DNA of 10,427 nt, from positions 1 through 10,427 of the forward strand of contig JAHEZR010000027.1 of assembly GCA_023251005.1 (NCBI GenBank), read 5' to 3'. The position numbers and the translations under genes are program-made. The first letter of the stretch is position 1, and every line of letters starts with the position of its first letter. Source of the stretch: Ignavibacteriota bacterium (GTDB taxonomy: Bacteria; Bacteroidota; UBA10030; JAHEZR01). Below, one piece after another: positions 1 to 8,489 of this stretch. Below the pieces are notes generated by a model. It was not told the origin of the DNA, made no database searches, and saw only the letters and a list, made by a program, of their open reading frames with translations.

Positions 1-1
1 G

Positions 2-2215
2 GCCTACGTAAGGGAAGCTGCCGATAGTGCCTGGACGAATCACCCTGCCGAGGTGAAACGCTGGAAGGAAAGTATCGATACGAATTACGTCTTCGGCTAC
101 AATCCACCCGGAACGGATCCGATTCTTGCGGGCGTGTGTGCGCAACTGTACAAAGACACAAAAGAAAAAAAATATCTCGATCGAACAAAAGAATTGCTTG
201 TTGGATATGGTGAGTACAAAAATGCCTATCCAAAAAACTACTTTCAGAAACGTCTGGAGTATGCTAAAGGGCTTCCTACCTTACCAAATATTTTCCTCGC
301 TCCGTCATACATCCGTGCGTATCGTGTATTGAAGGATGAAAATGTCTTTAGCCGGGCCGAGAAGGAAATCATCGAACGGAATATCGCCGAGAGCGCAGAC
401 TTTCTCTTGAATTTTCAGGAATGGGGCCCGATGAACCGCGCAATGCTGCGGGCGGAAACTCTCATGGGTGCCGTGAAATGTATCCCCGACCATCCTCACG
501 CATCACTCTGGGAGATGATGGCGCGCTCTATCGCCGACGACAGCTGGGGAAAGTGGGAAATCGAAGACGCCTCGGGCTATAACGGCGTGTGGCTTTACTC
601 TCTCTTCTCCTATGCCGAGATCATCGGTGACGAATCAATCTTTTACACTCCCGTAATTCACTACAACCTGAATTACTTCGCCCATCTCCTCGCACCCGAT
701 GGGACGATTCCGGAGTTCGGGGATGCCGGATGGCGGTCCTCGTGGGAGCGATTTCTCGTCTGTCTGGAAAAAGGTGCGGCTGTCTACAAAGATCCAACAA
801 TGAAGTATGCAGCAATGCGTCTCTATCGTAGCGTGATGAAGCCGAACGCCCCGAAGAACAGCATCTGGCTCGCTCAATTCCTCTACGATTGCGTCCGCTG
901 GGGAGATGATACGATTAAACCGGAACCACCTCCCGGAAGAAGCGAAGAGGTACTGGAGGATGTCGTTGGAAAGAAAGTTGTCTTCCGGAATGGATATGGA
1001 GAAAATGATACGTACCTCTTGCTGAATTATCGCGATGAAGGAGACGGCGGCTTGCTCTTTCGCGACTATCTTCGCAATACGATTCCAGTAGAAGAAGAGA
1101 AGATGCACCACGGTCACGCGGACGAGAACAGCATAGCGTTGTTGATGTCTGGGGGTTCCGTGCTCTTACGTGACGGCGGCTATCGTGATTTTATGCCGAG
1201 CGGTCCGTACGGCGCTTACCGACAGGACTATTTCCACAACAGAGTAGCGATCCGGAAGAACAAAATCTTCAAGGGACAGAAAGAGGGTGAGGAACGATAC
1301 GCAAATAACCGGAAAGCCGTGCCCGGGCAAGGGATGCTGGATTTCTTCCGCAACTCGGGAGCCTACAGGAAAGTGCGCACGGAGAAAATCGATTTTCTCA
1401 CGTTGAAACATTTCGACATGAGCCGCACGAGAGTCACTGACGATAAAATCGGCTACCAGCACGATAGGATTGTGAACTGGGTGAAAGATCTCAACATCTT
1501 TGTAGTGTTTGATGTGCTGAAATTCACCGTAGAAGATTATTATACCGCGGCGAATCTCTGGCACACACGGAAAATCCTCGGCCAAGGCGAGCGCTGGTAC
1601 GACACTCTTTACGATTCGCTCGGGGGAACGTCTCTGCCAACAAATAAATCGCTCTTGATTTACTTCCCAGAAAAAGGACAGCGGATGGAAGGCGTCGAAT
1701 CCCAAAAGCGGTACTACCAGGACGAATTGACCATCTACCAGATGGATTCTCGGCACTGTGACGTCGGCGACATAGTCACGTTCACAACGATTCTCATTCC
1801 GCACGAGAAAGGTGCGGACATCCAGAAGCTTCTCGCGAGGGTCAAGATGGTCGATGTTAGTCATCCGGTCAAAACAGTGGGAGTAAAAATCGAATCGGAA
1901 GGTGCTCAGTATTACGTCTGTGCAAAACTTGATTTGCAGATGGATATTGTGCGTGATTACCGTCGCCCAAAATATACCTATGGGGCCGGCAAAGTACGCT
2001 TCGAGGAATTTGAGACCGATGGCAGCAACCTCTTTGCCATCGTGAAAGGGAAAAGAATCGACTATTCGATTACAAACGCCGTCAGAGGCTTATATAAAGG
2101 ACAGGTCCTCTTCGAGCAACTGCCTTCAAATTTCGGGTTGGCCTTCGATGGCGGCCCCGATGCGCCCGAGGTCGGCAAACTGAGATATTGGGAAAGCGTG
2201 TTTGAAATGAAGTGA
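2..2215 (+). CDS. Heparinase II/III-type polysaccharide lyase, 5' end missing
   Basis: The frame is open from base 2 with no stop, so the gene begins left of the window; the GTG at 53 is only the first start-like codon and has no good ribosome binding site. At least 737 residues remain. Counting from the codon at base 2, residues to about 310 are helix-rich and resemble the alpha/alpha toroid of these lyases, with Asn145 in a GPMNRAM segment and Tyr193 in a GYNGVW segment as candidate active-site residues. The rest resembles the beta-sandwich part and carries the family-typical HHGHADENS motif (His372) followed by a LLRDGGY strand and a DYFHN motif (His412). In this superfamily (PL12, PL15, PL17 and relatives) such residues support beta-elimination at uronic acid residues. 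The exact PL family and substrate cannot be read here. Export cannot be judged because the N-terminus is missing. A GH106-like gene downstream suggests polysaccharide breakdown. Confidence 0.8.
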   Translation, partial: AYVREAADSAWTNHPAEVKRWKESIDTNYVFGYNPPGTDPILAGVCAQLYKDTKEKKYLDRTKELLVGYGEYKNAYPKNYFQKRLEYAKGLPTLPNIFLAPSYIRAYRVLKDENVFSRAEKEIIERNIAESADFLLNFQEWGPMNRAMLRAETLMGAVKCIPDHPHASLWEMMARSIADDSWGKWEIEDASGYNGVWLYSLFSYAEIIGDESIFYTPVIHYNLNYFAHLLAPDGTIPEFGDAGWRSSWERFLVCLEKGAAVYKDPTMKYAAMRLYRSVMKPNAPKNSIWLAQFLYDCVRWGDDTIKPEPPPGRSEEVLEDVVGKKVVFRNGYGENDTYLLLNYRDEGDGGLLFRDYLRNTIPVEEEKMHHGHADENSIALLMSGGSVLLRDGGYRDFMPSGPYGAYRQDYFHNRVAIRKNKIFKGQKEGEERYANNRKAVPGQGMLDFFRNSGAYRKVRTEKIDFLTLKHFDMSRTRVTDDKIGYQHDRIVNWVKDLNIFVVFDVLKFTVEDYYTAANLWHTRKILGQGERWYDTLYDSLGGTSLPTNKSLLIYFPEKGQRMEGVESQKRYYQDELTIYQMDSRHCDVGDIVTFTTILIPHEKGADIQKLLARVKMVDVSHPVKTVGVKIESEGAQYYVCAKLDLQMDIVRDYRRPKYTYGAGKVRFEEFETDGSNLFAIVKGKRIDYSITNAVRGLYKGQVLFEQLPSNFGLAFDGGPDAPEVGKLRYWESVFEMK

Positions 2216-2352
2216 TTCCGCGCTTGTAGCTTTCGAGCCTAAACCGATTCAGTAAAATGTATGGAACTCTTGGCTCTAAATAATCTCCAAACTCTGGATC
2301 AAACTAAATCCTCTCATCCAAAATGTCAGCCATAAAATAAAGGAGGCCTGCT

Positions 2353-2646
2353 ATGGCTACGTACATCACACTCATCAACTGGACCCAAGAGGGAATTACT
2401 AAAGTAAAGGATTCCCCAAAGAGACTCGATGCGGCGAGGAAAGCCTTCAAATCCGCTGGCGGCGAAATCAAAGCCTTCTATCTCGTGCTGGGTCAATATG
2501 ATGCCGTCGTTCTAAGTGAGGCACCGAACGACGAAGCCGCCGCACGAATCGCCCTCAGTCTTGGTACTCGAGGTGCAGTGAGGACACAAACGTTCCGGGC
2601 CTTTACTGAAAAAGAGTACAGAAAACTCATCGGCTCGCTGTCCTGA
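2353..2646 (+). CDS. GYD-domain protein
   Basis: A 97-residue protein matching the GYD family over its whole length. Visible signs are an N-terminal MATYITLINWT strand, a helix with SPKRLDAA, the GGEIKAFYLVLGQYDAVV core containing the G-Q-Y-D signature near residues 47-50, and the ending SLGTRGAVRTQTFRAF. The family folds as a small ferredoxin-like alpha/beta domain and has no well established biochemical role, so I assign none. The start is well supported: AGGAGG at 2341-2346 lies six bases before the ATG. The gene is separated by 137 bases from the lyase and 109 bases from mgtE, so it may be its own transcription unit. There is no signal peptide or membrane segment, so it is probably cytoplasmic. 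Confidence 0.85.
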   Translation: MATYITLINWTQEGITKVKDSPKRLDAARKAFKSAGGEIKAFYLVLGQYDAVVLSEAPNDEAAARIALSLGTRGAVRTQTFRAFTEKEYRKLIGSLS

Positions 2647-2755
2647 ACAGCACTTAGTCCTTTAAGCGGCTTCTCTTACCGCGTTGTCTCTGAGTGGAGG
2701 TAACCTTGAGGGAGTAGTATACCTTTTGGTCTTTTCAAGAATCTGGAGGTGAGCG

Positions 2756-4135
2756 ATGCTCAAAGAAGTCCTTGGTCCAGAGATCCAAGAACTAATCGAA
2801 GGGAAAGCCTACGCAAATCTTAAAGACGTTATCTCGGAGTGGGAAGCACCCGAGATCGCCGACCTACTCCTAAGCCTTCCCGAAGGTGATCAACCTGTCC
2901 TGTTTCGGCTTCTCCCCCGACAGACAGCAGCCGATGTTTTTGCGTACCTTCCGCCGGATGAACAGCAGCATCTCCTTCAGACTCTCACGGCTGAAAACAG
3001 CCGCGGATTGCTCCAGGAACTCGCCCCAGACGATCGCACACAACTCCTCGGTGAACTTCCTGCGCAAGTCACACAACAACTCCTCAACCTCCTCCCACCG
3101 GAGGACCTAAAAGAAGCTCGACATCTCCTGGGCTATCCGGAAGAGAGTGTTGGACGGTTGATGACTCCGGAGTACGTTGCGGTCAGACCCGAGTGGACGA
3201 TTGGCCAGGCTATAGAACACATCCGGCTGACTGGAAAAGATGCTGAGACTGTAAACGTCGTCTACGTCGTCGATGCCCGGGGTAAGTTGTTCGACGATAT
3301 ACGTCTGCGGAGCTTGATCCTCGCTGATCCGACACGCACCGTCGAGTCCGTGCTCGATCGCCATTACGTTTTGCTCTCAGCCTATGACGACAGGGAAGTC
3401 GCTGCCAAGCTGATGCAGAAGTACGACCGTGTGGCGTTGCCCGTGACGGATTCGGAAGGCGTACTCCTCGGGATCGTCACCGTTGATGATATCCTCGACG
3501 TCGTCCAAGAGGAGACGACAGAGGATATTCAGAAGATGGCTGCCGTCGAGGCACTGGATGAACCGTACATGCAGATCGACTTTATCCGGATGGTGAGGAA
3601 AAGGGCTGGCTGGCTCTCTGCACTATTTCTCGGAGAGACGCTAACGGCTACTGCAATGGGGTACTTTGAAGGCGAGATCAAGCGAGCAGTCGTCCTTGCA
3701 CTTTTCATCCCACTCATCATCAGCAGCGGCGGTAACTCCGGCTCACAAGCCACATCTCTTGTGATTCGGGCAATGGCGCTTGAAGAGATCCGGCTCCGGG
3801 ACTGGTGGCGCGTGATGCGTCGAGAGATCGGCGCGGGCCTTGCGCTTGGGGCTGTGCTTGGTGCAATCGCGCTCGTCCGGATACTTCTTTGGCCAAGTCG
3901 TCAAACACTCTACGGCGAACACTTTGTTATAGTAGGACTAACTGTGGCATCCAGCTTGATTGGGGTTGTATTGTTTGGAACGCTTGTCGGATCGATGCTG
4001 CCATTCGTGTTGCGCCGACTCGGTTTTGACCCGGCTGTTTCGTCAGCACCCTTCGTTGCTACACTCGTAGACGTAACGGGAATCGTCATTTACTTCAGTG
4101 TTGCCTTAGCGATCTTGAGTGGAACGTTACTGTGA
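2756..4135 (+). CDS. mgtE: Magnesium channel/transporter MgtE
   Basis: A 459-residue protein with the full MgtE architecture. Residues about 20-130 form the helical N domain with repeated LLxxLPPE-like turns. Residues about 135-255 are a CBS pair, beginning with GRLMTPEYVAVRP and ending with GIVTVDDILDVV. Residues about 257-280 are the connecting plug helix. Five membrane segments follow, near 284-304, 311-331, 358-379, 389-417 and 428-455. The family signature SGGNSGSQATSLVIRAMAL is at 323-341, and Asp439 in TLVDVTGI corresponds to the conserved pore aspartate of the last helix. In characterised MgtE proteins the cytosolic domains bind Mg2+ and close the pore when internal magnesium is high, giving homeostatic uptake. 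The start is supported by GGAGGT at 2745-2750. Length is normal for the family and no key residue appears to be missing. I saw no convincing M-box riboswitch upstream. Confidence 0.95.
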   Translation: MLKEVLGPEIQELIEGKAYANLKDVISEWEAPEIADLLLSLPEGDQPVLFRLLPRQTAADVFAYLPPDEQQHLLQTLTAENSRGLLQELAPDDRTQLLGELPAQVTQQLLNLLPPEDLKEARHLLGYPEESVGRLMTPEYVAVRPEWTIGQAIEHIRLTGKDAETVNVVYVVDARGKLFDDIRLRSLILADPTRTVESVLDRHYVLLSAYDDREVAAKLMQKYDRVALPVTDSEGVLLGIVTVDDILDVVQEETTEDIQKMAAVEALDEPYMQIDFIRMVRKRAGWLSALFLGETLTATAMGYFEGEIKRAVVLALFIPLIISSGGNSGSQATSLVIRAMALEEIRLRDWWRVMRREIGAGLALGAVLGAIALVRILLWPSRQTLYGEHFVIVGLTVASSLIGVVLFGTLVGSMLPFVLRRLGFDPAVSSAPFVATLVDVTGIVIYFSVALAILSGTLL

Positions 4136-4163
4136 ACACAAAATCCCAAGAATGGTAAAATAA

Positions 4164-7100
4164 ATGAACTCGATGAACCACCTGAGAGAATTCAGTAACC
4201 CACGCCCCGAGTACCGCCCAATGCCGCTCTGGGTCTGGAACGACGAGCTCCAATGGGGGCGCCTCAAGGAGCAGGTCACTCAATTCAAGAAACTTGGTTT
4301 CGGAGGAGTGTTCGTCCATCCACGTCCCGGCTTGATCACAGAGTATCTGGGCCTCGAATGGTTTGAAATGTGGAAAAGAAGCATGCTCCACTGTAAGAAG
4401 CTTGGGATGCAGTGCAATATTTATGACGAGAACAGTTACCCTTCAGGTTTTGCTGGTGGATATGCCCCGAGCGTTTCTCCCGATACTGCCTGTCAATTCG
4501 TTGCTATGAGTTTCATCCCACCGAATCAGCCGGCGTCTGTGGCTGTTCTATCGGTATTTCGCTTCAAGAAAAGGAATGGACGCATTGTCTCCGTGACGGA
4601 TGTCTCTCACCTCCCGCCGGAGCGTCGAGCAGGCGGAGCTCCGCTCATGGTATTTGAACTCCGACGGGCATCTGCGAGTCCGTGGACGGGGGATTTCCCC
4701 TACACCGATTTGACAAACCCTGAGACTGTCAAGGCATTTATCGCGACAACGCATGAGAGATATCGTCAGCATTTCGGCAAAGAATTCGGAAAAACCATCG
4801 CCGCCTCGTTTGCTGACGAGCCACTCATCGCTGCCGATTTGGTCTATGCCGCGGGAACCCGGCCTGCACTCCCGCTGAGCTCTATGACTCTGGCAGAGTT
4901 CCAGAGGCGATATCGCTACTCGCTGATCCCCCACCTGCCTTCACTCTTCGCTGACATCGGCGACTACCGCCGCGTCCGCTTCGACTACTGGCAGATCATT
5001 CACGACCTCTGGAAAGAGAATTTCATGCAGCCCCTCGGCGACTGGTGCGAAGGACATCGGTTGGTGCTCACAGGACATTATATGGAACACGAGTGGCCTG
5101 CACCATTCATCACTCCCGATGATATGTCCCTCTACGCCTGCATGCAGATGCCGGGAATTGATTTGCTTCTCACAACACTTCTCAAACCCGAGCGAAGATA
5201 TCAGGGCTTCGGCCCCATCAACGATGACATGCAAATGCTCTTCACGATGCGCATGCTTCTTTCGGCCGTCAACCAGCTGGGAAAACCTCGAGCCCTCTCC
5301 GAGATGTGGGGCGCTGGAGGTTGGGACTCAACGATCGAAGATTACAAACGCATGGGAGATTGGGCCCTCGCGCACGGCATCAACTTCTTCAATCCTCATC
5401 TCTCCTACGTCACGACTCGAGGCGCACGGAAACGTGACCATCCTCAATCATTCTCCGATCATTCCCCTTGGTGGTCTGAAATCAAGGGCTTGAACGATCG
5501 CATAGCGCGTCTGTCCTATATCCTTTCACAAGGAAAGATGAAGAATCGCGTCCTCCTTCTCCAGCCGACGACAGGTGCTTTTCTCGTCACTAGACCGGAC
5601 GACAAGGCGAGTGCTGAGTTTGAGAGGATGAAGAAGGAACATGGAAGTTTGGTTCAGCTTCTTTGTGACAACCAGATCGACTTCGACCTCGGAGACGAAT
5701 ACCTTCTTGAAGAGTACGGTCACGCTACAAAGGGCCAACTTACCGTAGGCAAGGCCAAATATGATCTCGTCATTATTCCTCCGGCTATGACGAACATGCG
5801 GCATCAAACCGTCTCGCTGCTCGAAAAGTACGTGAGGTATGGTGGTGAAGTGCTGACACTATCATCTCCGGCTAAGTGGGTAGATGGAAGGCCGAGCAAT
5901 TTGGTCTCGATGCTCCAGCGGCGATTCCAGTCCAGATGGCTTTCGGTGAAAAATCCAAAGACTTTCTTGAAACTGATCCAGCGACGCCTCAATCCGTATG
6001 TTGAGTTCAGCTCCCCTCGACCACGAAACTTTTCTCATCACATGCGCCACCTCGATGACGGGTCAACGATTCATTTCTTCTTCAACGGCAGTGCGAGAGC
6101 ATTTCACTCGGAAGTTACACTGCAGGGCAAGTCTCTCGAAGTGTGGGACGCAGACACGGGAGATTCCAGAGCCGCTGAATTCATGAAGAAGGGTCAAAAT
6201 CATGTAGCAACTTCTCTTCATCTTCCTCCAACTCAATCGATTCTCCTTCGAGCAGTACCTACTGATTCGGGTTATCCCCCCGTCAGGTTTTTCTCCCGGA
6301 ATAAGCGGGAACGATCTCTTCGCGTCGCACCGATGAAGGTAACTGCAGACTCACTCAACGTTCTTGTTCTGGATTATTGCGATGTGAAATACTTGGGAAA
6401 GGGAGAGAGGGGAATAAACACGTGGCGAGGAAATTGGAACATCTGGCAGGCTCACGGTTTTGAGCGTCCCGCCTGGGATAATTCAGTTCAATTCCGAAAG
6501 CGCATCCTCGATCGGAATCATTTCGGACCGGAAACCGGGTTCGAGGCGACATTTCGATTCAACATCGCAAGGAGCACCGAGCTCCGTTCCTTAGAACTTG
6601 CAATTGAGTGTCCTGAGCTTTATCACGTCTATGTGAATGGTAAGAAAGTTGACTACAGAGAATCGGAACGCTGGGTTGATCCACATCTGAGGAGCGTTTC
6701 GATCGCGAGAGTTGCTCATCCAGGCGAGAACGAAGTGCGCATAATCGGCCGCCCGTTTGACGTGAGAATGGAGCTTGAGAACATCTATGTTCGCGGCAAG
6801 TTCGCGCTCGAGCCAGCGAAATCCGGCTTCAAGATAGGAAAAGAACACCCGCTTCGTCTAGGTCCCTGGACTCAGCAAGGACTCCCCTTTTACAGCGAGC
6901 TCGTCCACTACGACACGAACATCAACGTTCCGCCAACTGATAAACGAATTATCGTCCAGCTTCCATCTTGGAAGGGCGGATCTGCAACAGTTCAGGTTGA
7001 CGGGAAACGAGTTGGCTCCATTGCATGGTTGCCATACGAATTGGATATTACGAACTTCATCTCATCCGGAGAGCACACCTTGCGTGTCACTGTTGCCGGA

Positions 7101-7271
7101 ACGCCGAAGAACCTTTTCGGCCCATTCCATGATCCCGCACGCTCACGGAACAGTGCCTGGCCCGTGATGTGGAGCAGGTTTCCTGAGAAGGGGCCACCGC
7201 CCGGCAAGAAATACGATCTGGAAAAGTATGGTTTATTCAAGCCCGTGCGAGTTCTCTTGAGAGAAATGTGA
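4164..7271 (+). CDS. GH106-like glycoside hydrolase, probable alpha-L-rhamnosidase
   Basis: A 1035-residue protein. The N-terminal 450 residues look like the barrel of GH106-type enzymes: PLWVWNDEL at 21-29, GFGGVFVHPRPGL at 45-57, IYDENSYPSGFAGGY at 86-100, SFADEP at 215-220 and ALSEMWGAGGWD at 377-388. Glu219 and Glu380 are conspicuous acidic candidates, but I have not mapped them to known catalytic residues. Residues about 460-570 form a Rossmann-like domain (NRVLLLQP; YDLVIIPPAMT; YGGEVLTLSSP). The C-terminal third contains beta-sandwich modules, including LYHVYVNGKKV near 819-829 and a galactose-binding-like segment at about 928-990. There is no signal peptide, so it is predicted cytoplasmic and may act on imported oligosaccharides. 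The start is weakly supported: no good SD is visible, and a tiny frame ATG-GTA-AAA-TAA at 4152-4163 abuts the ATG. Met4 (4173) is an alternative start. The gene follows mgtE by 28 bases and may be read through from it. A different hydrolase specificity is possible. Confidence 0.68.
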   Translation: MNSMNHLREFSNPRPEYRPMPLWVWNDELQWGRLKEQVTQFKKLGFGGVFVHPRPGLITEYLGLEWFEMWKRSMLHCKKLGMQCNIYDENSYPSGFAGGYAPSVSPDTACQFVAMSFIPPNQPASVAVLSVFRFKKRNGRIVSVTDVSHLPPERRAGGAPLMVFELRRASASPWTGDFPYTDLTNPETVKAFIATTHERYRQHFGKEFGKTIAASFADEPLIAADLVYAAGTRPALPLSSMTLAEFQRRYRYSLIPHLPSLFADIGDYRRVRFDYWQIIHDLWKENFMQPLGDWCEGHRLVLTGHYMEHEWPAPFITPDDMSLYACMQMPGIDLLLTTLLKPERRYQGFGPINDDMQMLFTMRMLLSAVNQLGKPRALSEMWGAGGWDSTIEDYKRMGDWALAHGINFFNPHLSYVTTRGARKRDHPQSFSDHSPWWSEIKGLNDRIARLSYILSQGKMKNRVLLLQPTTGAFLVTRPDDKASAEFERMKKEHGSLVQLLCDNQIDFDLGDEYLLEEYGHATKGQLTVGKAKYDLVIIPPAMTNMRHQTVSLLEKYVRYGGEVLTLSSPAKWVDGRPSNLVSMLQRRFQSRWLSVKNPKTFLKLIQRRLNPYVEFSSPRPRNFSHHMRHLDDGSTIHFFFNGSARAFHSEVTLQGKSLEVWDADTGDSRAAEFMKKGQNHVATSLHLPPTQSILLRAVPTDSGYPPVRFFSRNKRERSLRVAPMKVTADSLNVLVLDYCDVKYLGKGERGINTWRGNWNIWQAHGFERPAWDNSVQFRKRILDRNHFGPETGFEATFRFNIARSTELRSLELAIECPELYHVYVNGKKVDYRESERWVDPHLRSVSIARVAHPGENEVRIIGRPFDVRMELENIYVRGKFALEPAKSGFKIGKEHPLRLGPWTQQGLPFYSELVHYDTNINVPPTDKRIIVQLPSWKGGSATVQVDGKRVGSIAWLPYELDITNFISSGEHTLRVTVAGTPKNLFGPFHDPARSRNSAWPVMWSRFPEKGPPPGKKYDLEKYGLFKPVRVLLREM

Positions 7272-7317
7272 ATCACCAAGCTCGGTGTGCTTCACTCAAA
7301 ATATTCGAGAAAATCTA

Positions 7318-7346
7318 TTGATTTCATCATTGCGCTTTCTTATTTT
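7318..7346 (+). promoter_or_regulatory. Candidate sigma-70-type promoter for the DUF2911 gene
   Basis: TTGATT at 7318-7323 and TATTTT at 7341-7346 are 17 bases apart, each matching four of six bases of the housekeeping consensus. They lie about 100 bases before the DUF2911 start in the 172-base gap after the glycosidase gene. AT-rich gaps yield such matches by chance, and the consensus of the host is unknown. Confidence 0.27.
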
Positions 7347-7443
7347 GGATCAGTCTTGTGATACTGCAGACTTTGTTTCCCACTTATTAAGTCCAGTAGA
7401 CTCATAGCTCATCATCTCTCACATATTCTTTAGAGGAGGAATT

Positions 7444-8451
7444 ATGCATAAATCCAGACTGGCATTCGTCTCCTTCATCGTGTCTGTAATCTATCTTGTT
7501 AGCACATACGACTCGATGGTACAAGCCCAACAGAGGCCGCTCCTGAGTCCGCGAGATTCGACGATCATGTATCTTGAAGGGAAAAAGCTTGTGGTGAATT
7601 ATGGTCGCCCCTCGATGCGCGGCAGGAAAATCATGGGAGAGCTCGTACCTTGGGAAAAGGTCTGGCGCACAGGTGCGAACGAAGCGACACACTTTACGAC
7701 TGATACAAGCCTCATCATCGGCCCTAATGTGCCGCTCCCTAAAAACTCCTACACATTATGGACGCTCCCATCAGAGAAGGGATGGAAACTCATCATCAAC
7801 AAGCAGACGGGCCAATGGGGAACAAACTACGATGAGACCCAGGACTTCGCACGCTTTGACCTCAAGGTGGAAAAACTCGATAAACCGGTCGAGCAGTTCA
7901 CCATCACTCTTGAGCCTACGGGGAAGATTTCGGGTGTGGTGAAGCTCGTGTGGGAAAATACTCAACTCTCCACACCCTTCATGATTAACGAGAAGCGCAT
8001 CCCACCGAGTCCCCGGGATTCCATTGAGTTTACCCTCGGTGGAAAGAAGATTTCCGTGAACTACGGCAGGCCGTTAATGCGCGGTCGGAGAACCATGGGC
8101 TTCGTCGTGCCGTACGATTCCGTGTGGCGCACGGGTGCAAACGCGGCGACGGCCTTCACGACTGACGCAGATTTACTTATCGGCGGCGTTTCTGTCCCTA
8201 AGGGGAAATATTCACTCTGGACACTCCCAACAGAAAAAGGCTGGAAATTGATTATCAACAAGAAAGCGGGACCCGGCGCACCACAGTATGATCAGAAAGA
8301 GGATCTAGCACGCATTGATCTGAGAAGAGAGACGATGAAGGAAGCTGTAGAACAGTTTACGATCTCGCTCGAAGGAAAAGGAAACGACATGGGCGTTCTC
8401 AAGCTTGCATGGGAAAATACCCTGCTCTCAGCTGACTTCAAAGTTCAATAA
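7444..8451 (+). CDS. Exported protein with two tandem DUF2911 domains
   Basis: A 335-residue protein. Residues 1-28 look like a Sec signal peptide: basic HKSR, a hydrophobic run at about 7-20, and a V-Q-A site before Gln29. The mature part is two copies of the DUF2911 domain, at residues 35-179 and 189-332. Each begins SPRDS and carries VNYGRP, a MRGR segment, VWRTGAN, FTTD, LWTLP, EKGWKLIINK and VEQFTI, and ends near WENT. The function of DUF2911 is unknown; these proteins occur in the envelope or exported fraction of many environmental bacteria. The start is well supported by AGGAGGA at 7434-7440, four bases before the ATG. The PhyH gene follows after 38 bases, so the two are likely cotranscribed. 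Nothing in the sequence indicates a catalytic role. The domain call is confident and the function is open. Confidence 0.87.
   Translation: MHKSRLAFVSFIVSVIYLVSTYDSMVQAQQRPLLSPRDSTIMYLEGKKLVVNYGRPSMRGRKIMGELVPWEKVWRTGANEATHFTTDTSLIIGPNVPLPKNSYTLWTLPSEKGWKLIINKQTGQWGTNYDETQDFARFDLKVEKLDKPVEQFTITLEPTGKISGVVKLVWENTQLSTPFMINEKRIPPSPRDSIEFTLGGKKISVNYGRPLMRGRRTMGFVVPYDSVWRTGANAATAFTTDADLLIGGVSVPKGKYSLWTLPTEKGWKLIINKKAGPGAPQYDQKEDLARIDLRRETMKEAVEQFTISLEGKGNDMGVLKLAWENTLLSADFKVQ
7546..8439 (+). repeat. Intragenic duplication of the DUF2911 domain
   Basis: The units are 7546-7980 (145 residues) and 8008-8439 (144 residues), joined by a nine-residue linker containing NEKRIPP. Aligned by eye they need one single-residue gap, around the segment after IIG/LIGG, and share more than half their residues, with whole blocks such as VWRTGAN and EKGWKLIINK identical. 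At the base level the copies have diverged at many third positions, so this is an old duplication and not a recent or assembly-generated one. Confidence 0.88.
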
Positions 8452-8489
8452 AGGAAGGACAGATTGAGGTCGAATGTGGCCGCACTCAG

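Noticed and set aside
1166..1864. Long antisense open frame (232 codons) on the minus strand, and another at 635-1117
   Set aside because: Both lie wholly within the lyase gene, show no recognisable domain, and are what codon bias in the sense gene produces on the other strand.
2695..2717. Tiny frame TTG-AGG-GAG-TAG after a GGAGGT upstream of mgtE
   Set aside because: Three codons with a TTG start is indistinguishable from chance.
2647..2755. M-box (ykoK) magnesium riboswitch before mgtE
   Set aside because: The gap is only 109 bases, shorter than the element, and I could not find its conserved core or a terminator/antiterminator pair.
7270..7286. Short inverted repeat CACC...GGTG after the glycosidase gene
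   Set aside because: A four-base stem without a T run does not support a terminator.
8463..8489. Upstream ATT start for the PhyH protein, close to AGGAAGGA
   Set aside because: ATT is a very rare start codon, and the added residues are not part of the family's usual N-terminus; the ATG at 8490 is preferred.
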